A stretch of DNA of 64,000 nt from Hexactinellida sp. DTS-2022 (Eukaryota; Porifera; Hexactinellida): positions 372,001-436,000 of the forward strand of contig JAPNXP010000004.1 of assembly GCA_028753945.1 (NCBI GenBank). The letters run 5' to 3'. Under the pieces are notes generated by a model. It had not been told where the DNA came from and ran no database searches. It saw only the letters and a list, made by a program, of their open reading frames with translations. Numbering within the stretch: the first letter of the stretch is position 1; each line of letters starts with the position of its first letter. Both the position numbers and the translations under genes were made by a program. This document shows, in pieces, positions 23,891-38,700 of the stretch.

Positions 23891-25668
23891 GATAACGTAA
23901 GCAAAAGGACACCTGAAATCAAACATTGAAATTTAATAAAAGTACACATTATAAATAGCTACTGAAATGTATTAACCCCTATACAGTCAATTTACATAAG
24001 AATATCTAATTATCATACATCTTCCAACTTTAATTAAATATTAACATTTACTCAATAGATTTGCCATCTCCTTTTCACGTAAAAGTACAAAGAATCCTTT
24101 TTAAGTTCACTTCGGGCATTATAATAGCTAACATACACTATTAACTACTTAAACGACTTCCTACTATGGGAACGGTATCAGCTGTTCCTTTGATTGAACT
24201 TTACTAATATTGTTCTGTCATAAATATTCATTTAGACCATTCTAACTAATTTGTATTTTGTTAGATTCCGCAATTGTTATTTGTTTGGTTTCTGTAACAT
24301 TAAAACTTGGGTACATTAGTTTAACTCATTGAAGCTTTCTAAAATAATGTTCGAGTCGTTAATTATTAGAACTCTAGGCTTGTACAATTATTTACAATTA
24401 AGTTATGAGTCTTTTAAACTGATCTTCTCATTTAATTATAATTCCATTCTTTTGTTCATTGAATATTTAAATTCAGCTCAATACCATTGTATTATAGCAT
24501 TTAATAAGTTATCAATATATTGCAACAATGGCCCCAATAATTTAAGTATTCAATATACATTCTTAAAATGGTAGATATGGAATCTCATTAGTGGCTAAGT
24601 AATACCACGCTTATTGAATTAACACAATGGTGTTTGCATAATCGCAATTTGTTCTGTAAGCAAGTGCTATTAGGTGCCATAAAGAGAATTTGTACAATTT
24701 GTTGTAGAATACAAACAAAATACCACTTCTATCATGGCTAAATATTAAGTAGACAGTCTCGGTGCAATAAATAAATAAATAAATAACCTAACGTGGGTGT
24801 TAATTAAGAACAGTCCTTCAGATATTATTTAATTTGGATTTATACATTATTTAAACATGTTGTTCTGATTTTTAATGCCCCCTCAGAATGTATTATCTTA
24901 CAAATATATTAACTAAGTAAGATTAAATTGAAAATTCCAACAAACCACATAATTATATTTCAAAGGATAAATATATGTTACATTGTTTATTTACTATTAG
25001 AATTAGCATTTTTTGGTCTGTTAAATTTTACTAAAAATTCCAAGTAATTCTAGAAATGTCTACTAATTATAAATAATTTTAATTATTTCCGAAATAAGAC
25101 TCTCTTTCAATCACACCTGTTGCACAACTAATGTAATCAAAATTTTTAGACTACGGTATATGCAGTTTAATGTTCTAATTTAGACCATACATAGACAAAA
25201 CTAACTCCTTGAGTAATTACATAATTAGACAATATTTTTATCGAAAGTTGATTCAGCAAAAAGCAAGCAAGTAAGTAAAACTTGCATTCTTAAACTCAAG
25301 TTAAAACAACCATGGATCTACTGGTTGTAATAATATTAACAACCAAGATAACTTTTAGTAATAATAATTAATTACAGTGACTCCGCTTAGATTCACTGGT
25401 TTTAACCCTCGGCTGGCTTGGGGTAAAATGTATAAATAGAAAAACCCCACTTTCACTTTCACTTTCAATTGAAATTCAATTAACTTTCAGTTTCAATTTT
25501 ACATTCCTAGCCAGACGAGGGTTAATCGGTTCAAAATTTCACAGGATTTATAGGACGAAATTACATTTCGGCTTATATTTCACTTTCTAAAATAACTTCA
25601 TTTTCAGTTGTTTTATGTTTATTCTGTACGCATGATACGTAATACGCGAGGGGAAATTCACATATTAC

Positions 25669-25818
25669 TACAGTAAAACCTCGTTAGTACTAATTAGCAC
25701 TATTTCAGTCCCTTTCAAAGCTTTTTCAATACAAATGATATTGGTTAATACTAATTCCGGATAAGGCGAACGCATTATGACGGTCCCTTGATGTTCATAC
25801 TAACTAGGTTCTACTGTA
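25669..25818. mobile_element. MITE family B, copy before the 146-aa gene
   Basis: tacagtaaaacctcgttagt to aactaggttctactgta; ends 25 bp before ATG 25844 and may contribute leader or promoter sequence. Confidence 0.75.
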
Positions 25819-25843
25819 TACAGCTTTTAATATTAGTTACAAA

Positions 25844-26284
25844 ATGGCAGAACCAATAGTGAATAACTTAGAAACAAGCTCTCAGAACTCAAATAGTAGC
25901 GAAGAGAACACAGATCAACAAGTTATCGATATAGATACTCACTACACACAATTCGCGGTTAATGTCGATTTAGTAAATAAGAATATAACCAAGGAAGCTG
26001 ATTCTTATGATAGAAATTTCAGAGAAGAATTTCTTAAAGTTTTCAACAAAGAATCAGAACTCTCAATTCAATCGAATTTAGGATTAGAACATACGAACAC
26101 TTTACAAGAACAAATGGCAACAAAATCCGACGAATTGAATCAGAAAACTAATGTTATTTGCGAAAACCTTATAGACACTAGAAAAGAGGAAAATCGCGAA
26201 AAAAAGCAAGCAATATTATTCTCGGATAGAGAGGAAATGATGAATTATATCGTTTCAAAATTGATGACAATAAAAACGAAATAA
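25844..26284 (+). CDS. Small acidic, helical protein of unknown function
   Basis: ATG-initiated frame of 146 residues in a favourable context (acaaaATGG), starting 25 bp after the end of a MITE (25669-25818). The sequence is hydrophilic, opens with a Ser/Asn/Glu-rich tail and then looks fully helical with coiled-coil potential (QEQMATKSDELNQKTNVICE, KEENREKKQA). It has no signal peptide, no transmembrane segment and only one Cys. Codon composition looks like that of neighbouring real genes, for example regular use of GAA, AAT and TTA codons with no stop-rich drift. It resembles small structural subunits of cytoskeletal, kinetochore or vesicle complexes, but I recognise no family. It could be a lineage-specific gene. 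Confidence 0.5.
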   Translation: MAEPIVNNLETSSQNSNSSEENTDQQVIDIDTHYTQFAVNVDLVNKNITKEADSYDRNFREEFLKVFNKESELSIQSNLGLEHTNTLQEQMATKSDELNQKTNVICENLIDTRKEENREKKQAILFSDREEMMNYIVSKLMTIKTK

Positions 26285-26510
26285 ATTATCCCAGATGAAG
26301 AAAGAAGTTTTAATTAGAAAACTAGCCTTACAGTTATACTACTTTTGCAAATACGTATAGCAAATTATATATTAACTGTGCTATTATTATTGATTATACA
26401 CTAATACTCTACTCTATAAAACATATTTATTGTATGTATTTAGGGGTATTTGATAAACAACAGTTGTTAAAAACATATTTTCTTGATCAACAATAAATAC
26501 CATTTACTAT

Positions 26511-26688
26511 TACAGTGGATGCCGGTTATAAGCACATCGTCGGGAACTGCACTTAATGTGCTTATAACCGGCATGTTCTTATAACCTACATAAATTATAT
26601 AGGGTAGATGGCAACCGTTTCCCAACATAGTGTTTTTATATCCGATATGTTCTTATAACCGGTGTGCTTATATCCGACATCTACTGTA
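26511..26688. mobile_element. MITE family E (TACAGTGGATGCCGGTTATA)
   Basis: tacagtggatgccggttata to atatccgacatctactgta. Other copies 29904-30078 and 39748-39907. Confidence 0.8.
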
Positions 26689-26770
26689 TTGAAGTATACT
26701 TTTCATAATAATCAAACACGATTATATAATACTCATAATTCGAGATAAAACTATACTAACTATAGGCATA

Positions 26771-29700
26771 TTACATATTAACATTTTCAATCAGAACAGC
26801 TATTCCCTGCCCGCCCCCAATACATGCGCTGCCAATAGCTAGCTTCTTATTATTCCTAATCAGCTGGTGTATCAAGTGTGTAGTTATTCTGCTGCCTGAA
26901 GCGGCTAATGGGTGCCCTAGTGCTATGGCGCCTCCACACATGTTAGTCTTGTCGTTAGGCAGGTTTAGCTCTCGAGCTACTGCCAGGTATTGAGCCGCGA
27001 ATGCTTCGTTTACCTAAAATGTAGGAAAAGTATAACAGTAGATTCTCGTTAATTTCCCGGGGATGACTTGGGGTCCAAGGTATAAATAGAAAATACCCCA
27101 TTTTCACTTTCATCAAAACTGAATTAACTTTCAGTTTCAGTTTCACTTTCCTGGGACCACCTAGGGTTTTAATTAATATGGAAGTATATACAGTAAACTC
27201 TCGTTAATATGAAAGTATATACAGTAAACTCTCGTTAATATGAAAGTATATACAGTAAACTCTCGTTAATATGAAAGTATATACAGCTATACAGTAAACT
27301 CTCGTTAATATGAAATTATATACAGTAGACTCTCGTTAATATGAAATTATATACAGTAGTCTCTCGTTAATATGAAAGTATATACAGTAGACTCTCGTTA
27401 ATTTGAAAGTATATCAGGGACCGTATATTTTTTTCGTATTAACCGGTGTATAGGTTAAGGCAATAGGGGGTACACAATATCTCAAATTTTGTATTACGGT
27501 CAATGGGAGGGGGTCCACAGAATGTCTAATAATATAATTGGTATAGAGGGCCTTATCCGTGTTCGTATTATGAGAGTCTACTAAAGTTCAATCAGTTCTT
27601 CTAATCTAATCTTAACTTTATTACAGTGAACTCCAGTTATAACGAATATAACGAAATGGAGATTTTCCCCCAGAGCACTAAATGCATTAATTATTATCCG
27701 CTTATAACGAATATCCGGATATAACAAAGGAATTTACAGGTCCCAAACACTTCGTTATAACGAGAGTTCACTGTAATTCGTTATTCGGATGCTAAACTGC
27801 CACCTATACATTAAACAATTAATATAGACTTGTATACACGTATTGTGCAATTTCTATATTTTAATTTTTAATTAGGTTTTCACAAGTGTTCACAAATGTA
27901 TGTGTAGGCATGAAACACAATGTTTTGTCTCGTTTCTCAAATCAATGATCAATACAATTCTAATGTTAATATAATTATATAATATTACTATTTTGGTTAA
28001 GATTCAAATTTGCAACTCTGAAGAAGTTTTATAAATCAGGTATTTACCGATTTAGTGTAATTGCAAGACAATTATTCTCGCATTAAGATGGGAATTATTA
28101 ATTAATTAAACAGTTAATTGACAGACAACTCATGATTAAAATTTGCAACTCTGAAAAATGTTTTATACATCAGGTATTTCCCGATTGAGTGTCATTGCAA
28201 GACAATTATTCTCGCATTATAAATTAATCACCAATTAAGATAAATTCTTTAATATACACACCATTGTTCATTTTAAGTTGTTCTATCTAGACTGTAAAAA
28301 TTATTAAATAAAAGTGAACTTATGGCAAAATACACTACAAACCTTGTAGATTTAATATATCGCATTATTAATACAACTTTCTAACTGACTTATTATGCAT
28401 GTGTTGTATATTTAATTAAGATATTGCAGAATAAACGAGACTCTAATATATATTATGTATAGTACATAATTATCAACCCCCTCAAATTCCTTGGAAATTA
28501 TTGCTAAAATCCGTGGATTTTCTTGATTTTGGAATTTTTCTTCAGATTTCCATTGTTAAACACTTGAAAAGGGATCTATGAAACTAATTTATAGTAGAAC
28601 CTGGTTAGTACGAACACGGTTAATACGAAATTCCGGTTTATATGAACACTAATTCTGTCCCCTTCAAAGCCTTTTCATACAAATGATATTTGCTAATACG
28701 AATTCCGGATAAAGCAACGCATTTTGACAGTCCCCTGAATGGCCCTGATATTCGTACTAACGAGGTTTTACTGTATTACACTTTCGAGTTATTTTATTGG
28801 AAAATAACATTGTTTGTACATGCAACAGTACGTATATTTATTGCTATTTATAACCGAATCAAATTTTTCTTTCACTTTGGAAATCTTGCATGTCAAAGTA
28901 TATTTGGGAATGCTAATAGTACAAGAAATGTGTACTTTGTTAGATTTCCGGAGATTGACCTGTCTATCTCCTTAATTTTTTTTCGTCACTCCTGAATATT
29001 TTCTTGCCATGATTTTTTATTGGCTTTTTCGTTTATCCTACTTGCTATACTATTTAGCTCATTAATTAACCATAGAAGAGACAATGAAAATTCCAATAAA
29101 TTAGTCGCGAGGGACTCTTCAAAAAGCTAGGAATTGTTATCGAACCCAATAATCTAGCAGAAGCCATCAATAATGACCCAGAAAGAAATGTTTAGAGGAT
29201 GATAGCGATATTGACGAACTTTGATTATATGGTATACAACATTCAGTTGATAAATATACATAAATTATAGAACCTAAATCTTCTGGATATTTGTTGATAT
29301 TAGGTGTTAGAAATCTATCAATATTCAATGGATATCCACAAAAAATGGTCTGGATATGGATGCGATTTTTCTTCTCCACGGCAATGTAGTATACTCGTTG
29401 TTTATAACATGAAATAATATAAATTAAACGGTCACATAAGCGATATTAACTTCAATTTAATGTAATTTAATGGTGCAATGTCAAGTCATGTTGTGAATCC
29501 AAATAATGTGTATCAGACTATGTTTAAGTCTGACACATAATTGTAATGTAGCCATTTATATACAATGCTTTGTAGATTTAAATAAAAGAACTAAGCAAAA
29601 CATGAGTTGTATAGGGAGGGTGTACTATACTATACAGGTGCATAGAGTACATATAAGTTGTATCGAAGCACAAATTAATCCCAAAGTATGGATAAAGAGT

Positions 29701-32700
29701 AGGTTTGTGATATTATTAGTATATTAGTTCTATATTGAATGTATTTCTTAATTATATCGGATAATTAATTCTAAAATTGCGTTCGTAATATATGTGAGTA
29801 ATTAGGTCAACGAAATGTAAGATATTTTTAATGGGTTATAAGACACAAACTTTCAGAAACATTGGCCGCAATATATGGTCTAACAAAATTTTTGACTTCC
29901 CAGTACAGTGGATGCCGGTTATAAGCACATCGTCGGGAACTGCACTTAATGGCTTATAATCGGCATGTTCTTATAATCGACATAAATTATACAGGGTATA
30001 TGGCAACCGTTTACTCATAGTGTTCTTATATCCGCTATGTTCTTAGAACCGGTGTGCTTATATCCGACATCTACTGTACTAAGTATGGTAAAGAAATATA
30101 CTATTTACAATTAATCTAGCTAAACTAAGTTGTTAATAATTGAATTGATACGAATTAGCAAATCGTGTGAAATGGAAAGAGAAGAAATTGAACAGTTTTT
30201 GAACAAACTTGATTTAGAAGATTACTTTAACGACTTTACAGGAGAACAATGTATCCATCCTATTAAGAAGCTAGAAGATTTCGAGATTTATCTCCAGAAT
30301 GAAAGCGGATTAGAAGCGTTGGGACTCACAGATGTGGAAATAAAGAGATTTATGAGAATGTGCAAGGAAACAATACAAGTGAGTTTATACTATAGTGAAC
30401 TCTCGTTATAACGAAGTGCTTAGGACCTGTAAATTCCTTCGTTATACCCGGATATTCGTTATAAGCGGATAATAATGAATGCATTTTGTGCTCTGGGGGA
30501 AAATCTCCAATTCGTTATTGGTTATAACGAGAGTTTAATGTATTAACGAATAAATAAAACAGTTGATTTGTCTAATAGCAAGTTTTCTCTGTTGGTTAAC
30601 TATCAAGTGAATCAAATAACAAGTTCTATTAGGAAGCAAAATTTAATTTGTTATTAGGCAAACCCTGTTGTATAGTAATTGGCATACTATATATACAGTC
30701 AGGTTCTTTTATTATGAACATTCAAGGGACCAAACATTGTTTTATAGAGACTTCATAATAAGTGAACTCAACTTAATACAAACCATATGTAAGTTGTTAA
30801 ATAGGGCCCATAGGGCTTGTTCATAATAATTAAAAAAACTTCATATTGTTAAGCATACGAAAAATTGTTCACAATAAGCAGACCTGACTGTATATGGTAC
30901 TTACAATAAGGGACATTATTTCGTATAATACGTCATAACTTACCTATTCTTCTAATTTATAATATGCGTATTATACAACTTATAAATTTATTTATCCGAC
31001 AATTTTATGTCAGTGTACACCAGAGTTTTATCCTGGAGCGCGCCATACGCCTAGAGGCGTATAAATTGGGATATTTTCTCGTTTAACTTTAGGAGCGCGA
31101 AAACTACCGAAAATCCCCATAGAGTAATACAAAACTAACCTTTTAGGCGTACAAAATTCCTACTCTAGTGACCGTAGTAGTGTTCAATTAGATTCCTGTA
31201 TATTATTACCCTGGTGTACACTATCTTGTCCTATAGGAAATCCATCCAATTAACACACTAACTCCTACTATACAAGTACAACCCGAGTTAGTTCGCATTC
31301 GCTATAGACTATTGTCTGCTACACACATACAGTACTGTAGAACCGAGACTCTACAGGTTACAGATGACACGCTGTATTATGACGTCATAACACAGCTGTA
31401 TAAGCTAATTAAGTCTAGCATTGAATATGAATGTGAAAGCGTTGAATTGTATAGCGAAACTGGTTATCCATTGGTCACAATACCGGCGTACTATTTGTAT
31501 CAAATCAAATTATGGTTATTACGTAGCGAAGATTTGGTATATGTTATCCCAAAAATGTTGTTACCAACTGGGAAATCTCTTAATAAGAATTGCAATACGA
31601 AACATTGCATTTCAATACAAACTATTAACGATGAAGTTACACTCAACATTGAAATATTGACACTCGAAACCGCGATTGAAATAACAGGTGAGGAAATAAA
31701 GCTAGCTATTTCTCACCATATTCATATACCCCCACATTGTATATTTCTATGCTACAGACCTTCTAATCACAGATTCCAAACACAGTTAGAAGATTCGACA
31801 AGTTTAGATATAAATTCAATTGAAGAGAAAAAAACTATTATTATTTTCGATTTATCTGAGGAATATTGGGCACCAACTTCGCTTGATTTTTACGCGAGTG
31901 GAATTACACAACCATGTGGCATGCGACACAATGAGATTCAAATTCTTAATACATTCAATGCAGAATTAATGTATTTCGTAAGGGTTTTATCTAGTCGAAC
32001 CAAGGATGATCAACTTCTTTTCTTGGGAAGTTTGCGGAAAAATTCATGTTCGCCACCGTTAGTATACGCGTTTTTCTTGTTAATTCAAGGAAGCTTTATT
32101 TCGCTACCGCACAAAATCGCGATTTTAGAGGGTGTATCCATGATGTTATCTTTCGCAGTAAAAAGTAAGACTATTAAGGATAAATTCCCTCTTTTCTCGA
32201 AATTTTGTGCCTATATAGAAAGTACATCATCACCTGGAGATCGTAACACAGAGCAATATGAATCTCTGTATTTACCAGCTAGGACTCGTCGTAAATCCCA
32301 CGATGATAATATTCGCCGTCTTTCAATGTCTTTTCCAGATGAACAAAAGGAAATGTCTTTATGGTCAAGTGTACGTCGAGTTAACCAGAAATTTAATACA
32401 AAAATAGTGTTAAACGATTCAATTAATTTCCAATATAAACACCCAGTTGAATTAATGTTCGATTTTATGCATAATCGTGTTGACAATGGACTTATGACAG
32501 GTGAAACTGAATGCGTTGTATTCACTGGTCGTTCAAATGAAGCTTATAAATATCTAAAATACTATTCACCAAGTGAGGGAAAAGCTGTTACATTTAATCC
32601 ACACGATTTCGTAACTATGCCAGCTACAATTACAGAGGAATCTTCTCATAATACAGCACTCAATAGTATTATAGTTTTGCTAGATATTTCGCAGGAAATG

Positions 32701-35700
32701 AGTCGAACGGACATTCACTCTTCGCAAAATACAAAACACAAAATAGTTAAATCTGGAATCACTCAAATAGCCGCAAGTTTCGTGTTAATAAACGCGCTTA
32801 TTGACAGGTTAATACGACAAGATTCTAACTACCTATTAGGGCTATACATATTCTCGAAAGATCAACCTGACGATGAAAATAACCGGCTTTTAGTGCCTCC
32901 TACACTTAGCTATAACGATATTATAATCGCCATTAACACAACTCTACAAGTATTAACACGCCCTTCTATAGCAAAGCAAATTAAGCCAAATGAAAATCCA
33001 CTTATTAAAGGCATTGAATTCTGTAACGCGAATTATCACAGCTCAACACTCATATGCTTAACAAACGAATCATTCACGAAAGAAGAATTCACAAATGCGA
33101 TTACAATTCATACTTTTGTAGTTTTTGGAGGTCGCTGTAATTTTGAGAAAATTAGAAAAAATAAAGTTTTAAATGAAAATGCAATTGATTCTCACATTTC
33201 GAATGAACAGAGTCGATTCACTAAATATCCCTTCACTGATTCAAGACTAATCGAATACATTGACATTATAGAGAACCATATTCGTATCGATAATAATATT
33301 GAATCTGCAATGAAATCACCGAATTTTAAAGAATTCAATGATTACGAAGATCAGTTACAAATTTCAGGAAATAAATATACTTCTACTTCGACACCAGATG
33401 ATGTTTTAGCTATTTTAAAAGAAGTCACACACTATATGCATAATCCCAATCCATACGCCAAAATGTATTCAAACGGTTCTCTCAAAGATTGGTCGATAAC
33501 TTTCAATTTTCATAACGTTATTCCTAACATAGAACTTTTAATGCATTTACCAACACGATATCCATTGGTTGCACCCAAATTCCGTCTTTTATGTCGCATA
33601 CGTCATTGCAACGTAGACCAACACGGTTATTTATGCCACCCAATTTTATTCGAGGATTATAAACTAGGTGTTTCGTTACGAAAGGTAATCGATGCTATTT
33701 ACAATTTGCTTGTTTCCCCTGTGCCTTCACATGCTGTACAAACTAAAGAAGCGATTTTATTCTATTCAAACCGTACAGAAAAGATAGCTCCTATATTAAG
33801 TTCTTCGTTCGTAACTAAAGGTATTAAAATACGTAGAAGTCAATCTGAAAAGATTGTTCGGAAAAATAAACAGACTTGTCCCGAATACCTGATTTGTCCA
33901 CTAACAAATCGGTTATTTGAGAATCCAGTTATTACACCAGATGGCCACACGTATGATAGAGATGCAATTCTATTGTATATAAACTTAAACCATAAAGATC
34001 CTAATTCCGGAAACGATTTAACTGAGGAAGATCTGACATCAAATAAATCTATTGCAGACGGTGTTGCTAAATACAAACGTAGCGTTTCTATTGAGAAATA
34101 TTGGTGGGAACAAAAGCCTTGATTTCTCTCATAAAAAATATACTTTTAACTGAATTTTTGTATATTTTAGTTATTATTTTATTTTATTTTAATGTATATT
34201 TGAGTTTTATGTATATAAAATTGATTTGTTGTTGTTTATTTCATCAAATTTGTTTATTCAAGTTATATACATAAAAATATTTTACCGAATATATTTTAAA
34301 TTTAATAGTTTACATTCAAAATCGGAACACGTTTACACTTTAGTAATTTTATACAAAAATTATATACTATAGTGCACCCTCGCTAATCCGAACAGGAGAT
34401 CCAAACTATTTTTCGTAGAAATTTGGGAAAAATTCTTAAATATTTGTATATTGCAATGGAATTATAAAAAAATAAGTCTCAGACAACTTTGAGACAAGTA
34501 TCTTAGGTAGCATACAATATGTTTAGTTTGGATTAAAAAGATTTGGACAAGTTTAGTTCGGATTATCGGGATCTCATTTTATACATACCTATAGAAATGT
34601 ATTACTTCACTAGTCGGAACGCATTCACTAATCGGAACAGAAATTTTTTGAATCGGAAGTTCGGATTAGCGAGGGTGTACTGTATAAAGTTTAAATATTA
34701 ATTCAGTTTATTTTATAGCAAATTATATCAAGGATATTAGCAAACCATACAGTAGCTAAATATTATATGTGTTTATCATTAATTAGTGACCTGTTTTAAT
34801 TAAGGAGGAATTACATAAATAGAAATTTGAAACTTGAAATAATTTGGAATTAATTCAAGTTTAAACTTAAGATCGAACTTAATTCTTAGTAAACACTAAA
34901 CACACCTAAGTTCGAACTTAAGTTATTTGTGAATAAGGAAGCTAAATTTCATAATACAATGACTGAATTGAAAATACAATTGTTTAGGAGGTGACTAAGT
35001 ATCCACAAGACTCTAAGTTCAAATATCTGGCTATGTATTATTAATAGGAATTCCTTATATGGATATTCGGTAGGTAATGTAAATTTGCCACACCTTGGTC
35101 GATAAATTAAAATTGTAGTTAAGCGGTTGTACGTACAGTAGTGTTCTACAAATGTTTGGCTTATTTATATGGGCTTTTATAGATCGTCTACATATATAAG
35201 CTATAAGGATGCTCTATAATTACTATAACAACTCACTTCTATGATATCTATATCCTCTAGCCTGTAACCGGATTTCCTCAGCACTCCCCTAATAGCAGGG
35301 GCCGGTCCTATTCCCATAATGCTAGGCTCTACTCCCGCCGTGTCCGCACACACTACTCTCGCTAGCGGCTTTAAGCCGTGCTTTATAACCGCGTCCTCGC
35401 TGGCCAGGATAACCGCACCCGCGCCGTCACATATCCCCTGTGGAGATAATATATATAAATAAATTACTTTATAAGCTCAGTTTTTCACTATGTGCATTCA
35501 GGCACTGATAAAGGTCAGTTTCCCCCAAACTTTGAAATTGACCTTTAGAAAGTAAGCCTGGGCTTTTAGTATGGGGAAAAATCTGAACTCGACAAAGCTC
35601 AGCTCTATATAAGCATTCTCAATATATAAATATACGTACAATATATACTCGTTAGTAGGAACACGGTTAATATGAATAAATATACAATAGGATCTCGTTA

Positions 35701-38700
35701 GTAGGAACACGGTTAATAACTTAATATGAATAAATATACAATAGGATCTCGTTAGTAGGAACACGGTTAATATGAATAAATATACAGTATATACTCCTTA
35801 GTAAGAACACGGTTAGTAGGAATAAGTATACAGTATATACTCGTTAGTAGGACACGGTTAATACGAATACCTTATCTTAAATATATAGTAGAACCTCGTT
35901 AGTAGGAACACGGTTAGTATGAAATTCCAGTTAATACGAACACTATTTAAGTCCCCTACAGAGCCAGTTCAATACAAATGGTATTGGTTTATAAGAATTT
36001 CGGATAAGGCGAACACATTTTTATGGTCCCTTGATGTTCGTACTTACGAGCTTCTACTGTAGTTTCATAATTATAAAATGCATTATAATGGATTACTTAA
36101 ATATCGGCCAACACGTTGTATAATGTGATTTTCAGTCATTTGCAAGGTATTTTTTTAACATCAAAATTCACTTTCGCGAAGCCGAGTTCTAATATTGAAA
36201 AGGTGTTGGTCGATATACGTATAAGTAAGCCCGTATATAATATGATTTCCCTAATGGCTAGTTAGATTTCACAAAATATACTTGTTAATTAATAGGAACT
36301 TATTATTAGAGGAACTGATTAGCTAATAAGTTCCTTAATTAGCAGTTATATTTTATAACTACATATTTTAATTAATTTCCTAATTTAATACAGTCAGGTC
36401 TGCTTATTATGAACAAAATTTCGTCTGCTTAATAAAATTAATGCGAAGATTTTTTATTATGAACAAGCCCTATGGTCCCAATTTAACAACTTAAATAGGG
36501 TTTGTATTAAGTTGAGTTCGCTTATTATGAAGTCTCTCTATTATGAACACAATTTTTGGTCCTTTGAATGTTCATAATAAAAGAACCTGACTGTAGTTTT
36601 ATTCCTTCAAATTAAATACGATTTAAATGTCCATAGTATTTGAGATAATACGAAATAAGATAGGAATATATCAGCTGTTAATGGTTAGTTTAATGAATAA
36701 ATTGAATTGCAATTATATTATAAACCAATAAGCTTATTAATTTAGCTTGTATCAAATGGCAACTGAATCTAATCCGCGTGGAAAAGAAATATACAAATAC
36801 ACCGCCCCATGGCCTGTTTATGCTATGAACTGGTCGTTCAGGCCTGACAATAGATTCAGACTAGCTATCGGTAGCTTTGTAGAGGAGTACAGTAATAAGA
36901 TACAAATAGTAGCGCTCTCAAATGAAACTGGAGAGTTCGAAGTTAAATCTCAGTTCGATCATCCGTACCCCTCAACCCGTATAAACTGGATTCCGGACTC
37001 AACCGGACAAATGCCGGATATTCTCGCAACTTCAGGTGATTATCTCAGAATATGGCGCGTAAACGGAAGTGAAGTTAAACTAGAAACGCTTTTGAATAAC
37101 AATAAAAACTCAGAATTCTGCGCTCCTCTCACTTCATTCGATTGGAACGAAGTTGATCCTCAATTGATAGGCACTTGTAGCATAGACACAACCTGTACTA
37201 TTTGGTCTATAGAAACAGCTCAACCGGTTGGACGTACTAAACCGACTTTAACAGGTACAATAAAAACACAATTAATCGCGCATGATAAAGAAGTATACGA
37301 TATATCATTCTCGAAATCTGACAAAGGTCGCGACCTATTTATATCATGTGGTGCAGATGGTTCAATTCGTTTATTTGATCTTAGAAATTTGGAGCATTCA
37401 ACTATAATATACGAAGACCAGCAGCATAAAGCACTACTACGTTTAGCTTGGAATAAACAGGATACTAACTATATTAGCACCATAGCTATCGATAGCACTG
37501 AAGTTAATATCATCGATATACGTGTACCTTGTACTCCAGTTAGTGTATTACAAAACCATCAGTCACAATTAAATGGTATTTCATGGGCGCCACATTCTTC
37601 GTGTCATATTTGTACGGCAGGTGATGATAAAAAGGCTCTTATATGGGATATACAGCAAATATCAAGGCCTATTGAAGATCCCCTGTTGGCATATCAAGCT
37701 GATGGAGAAATAAACCAAGTACACTGGTCTACACTCCATAGCGATTGGATTGCTATATGTTATAAGTCGAATCTTGAGATATTAAGGGTATAAATTATTT
37801 GTACCCCCCCCCCCCATAATGCTCTCATTTGCTCTAATTGCAAACCCTTTCAAGCTATTCAACTGTTAATTAATTGAGGATTATATGACTTTAATATATC
37901 ATTATTGGTAATTGTGATAAACATTGTTTTGTTGTTCGTATTTTGATAATAAGTGTTTGTTTGATTTATTATTAAGATACAATAATTTGAGATTTAAATT
38001 TTATACGAACGAAATTATTAAGCTACAGTGAACTCCCGTTATAACGAAGTCGGATATAACGAAATATTCGCTTATAACGAAATTGATATTTTCCCCAGAG
38101 CACTAAATGCATTAATTATTATCCACTTATACCGAATATCCGGATATAACGAAGGAATTTACAGGTCCCAATCACTTCGATATAACGAGAGTTGACTACT
38201 TTTCTTATAATTAAAATGTTTTTATAAGATAGGTATTTATACAATAATTTCAATGTTCGAAGACTCAATCTACCTTCTATACACTCACCCTATTTTATAC
38301 CAAACCTTTTTACTAATTGGCGCAATCAAATGCCTTCTAGTTCTATACAAATCCCTACACTGGCTATTGAAGTCTATATACACTTTCTATTTATCCAAGC
38401 CTATAAACCTGTTAGTAGCAGGTGAATGGGCTGTTATAACAGGTTGTACAGATGGTATAGGCAAAGGTTACACGGAGAAATTAGCAAGCTTAGGATTCAA
38501 TGTAGTTCTGTTAAGCAGAACACAAGAAAAACTAGAAACACAATCTGCTTTATTAAAAGAAAAATACAAAATACAAACACTTATTATTAGAATCGATTTC
38601 AGTGATGCAAGTCAAGACTTATATGAATCAATTGCAATGAAACTGAATGAATTAGATATTGGTATTCTCATTAATAACGTAGGAGTATTAACTGAGTACC

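Larger units (their letters stand above)
20780..25668. other. Gene-free repeat-rich stretch
   Basis: Holds MITE families C and F, the RTE/SINE-like repeat, family L copies, a short GCGCGCGCGC run near 21735 and a TTTG-type simple repeat near 22045. Open frames such as 24329-24574 lack ordered composition and were not called. Confidence 0.6.

Noticed and set aside
23663..23949. Minus-strand frames with SVCLSVCPHISS.
   Set aside because: They come from the GACA run and adjoining repeat that recur in non-coding retroelement-like sequences.
32211..34076. Antisense frames at 32211-32525 and 33840-34076.
   Set aside because: They are mirror frames of the SAM/U-box coding sequence with no independent similarity.
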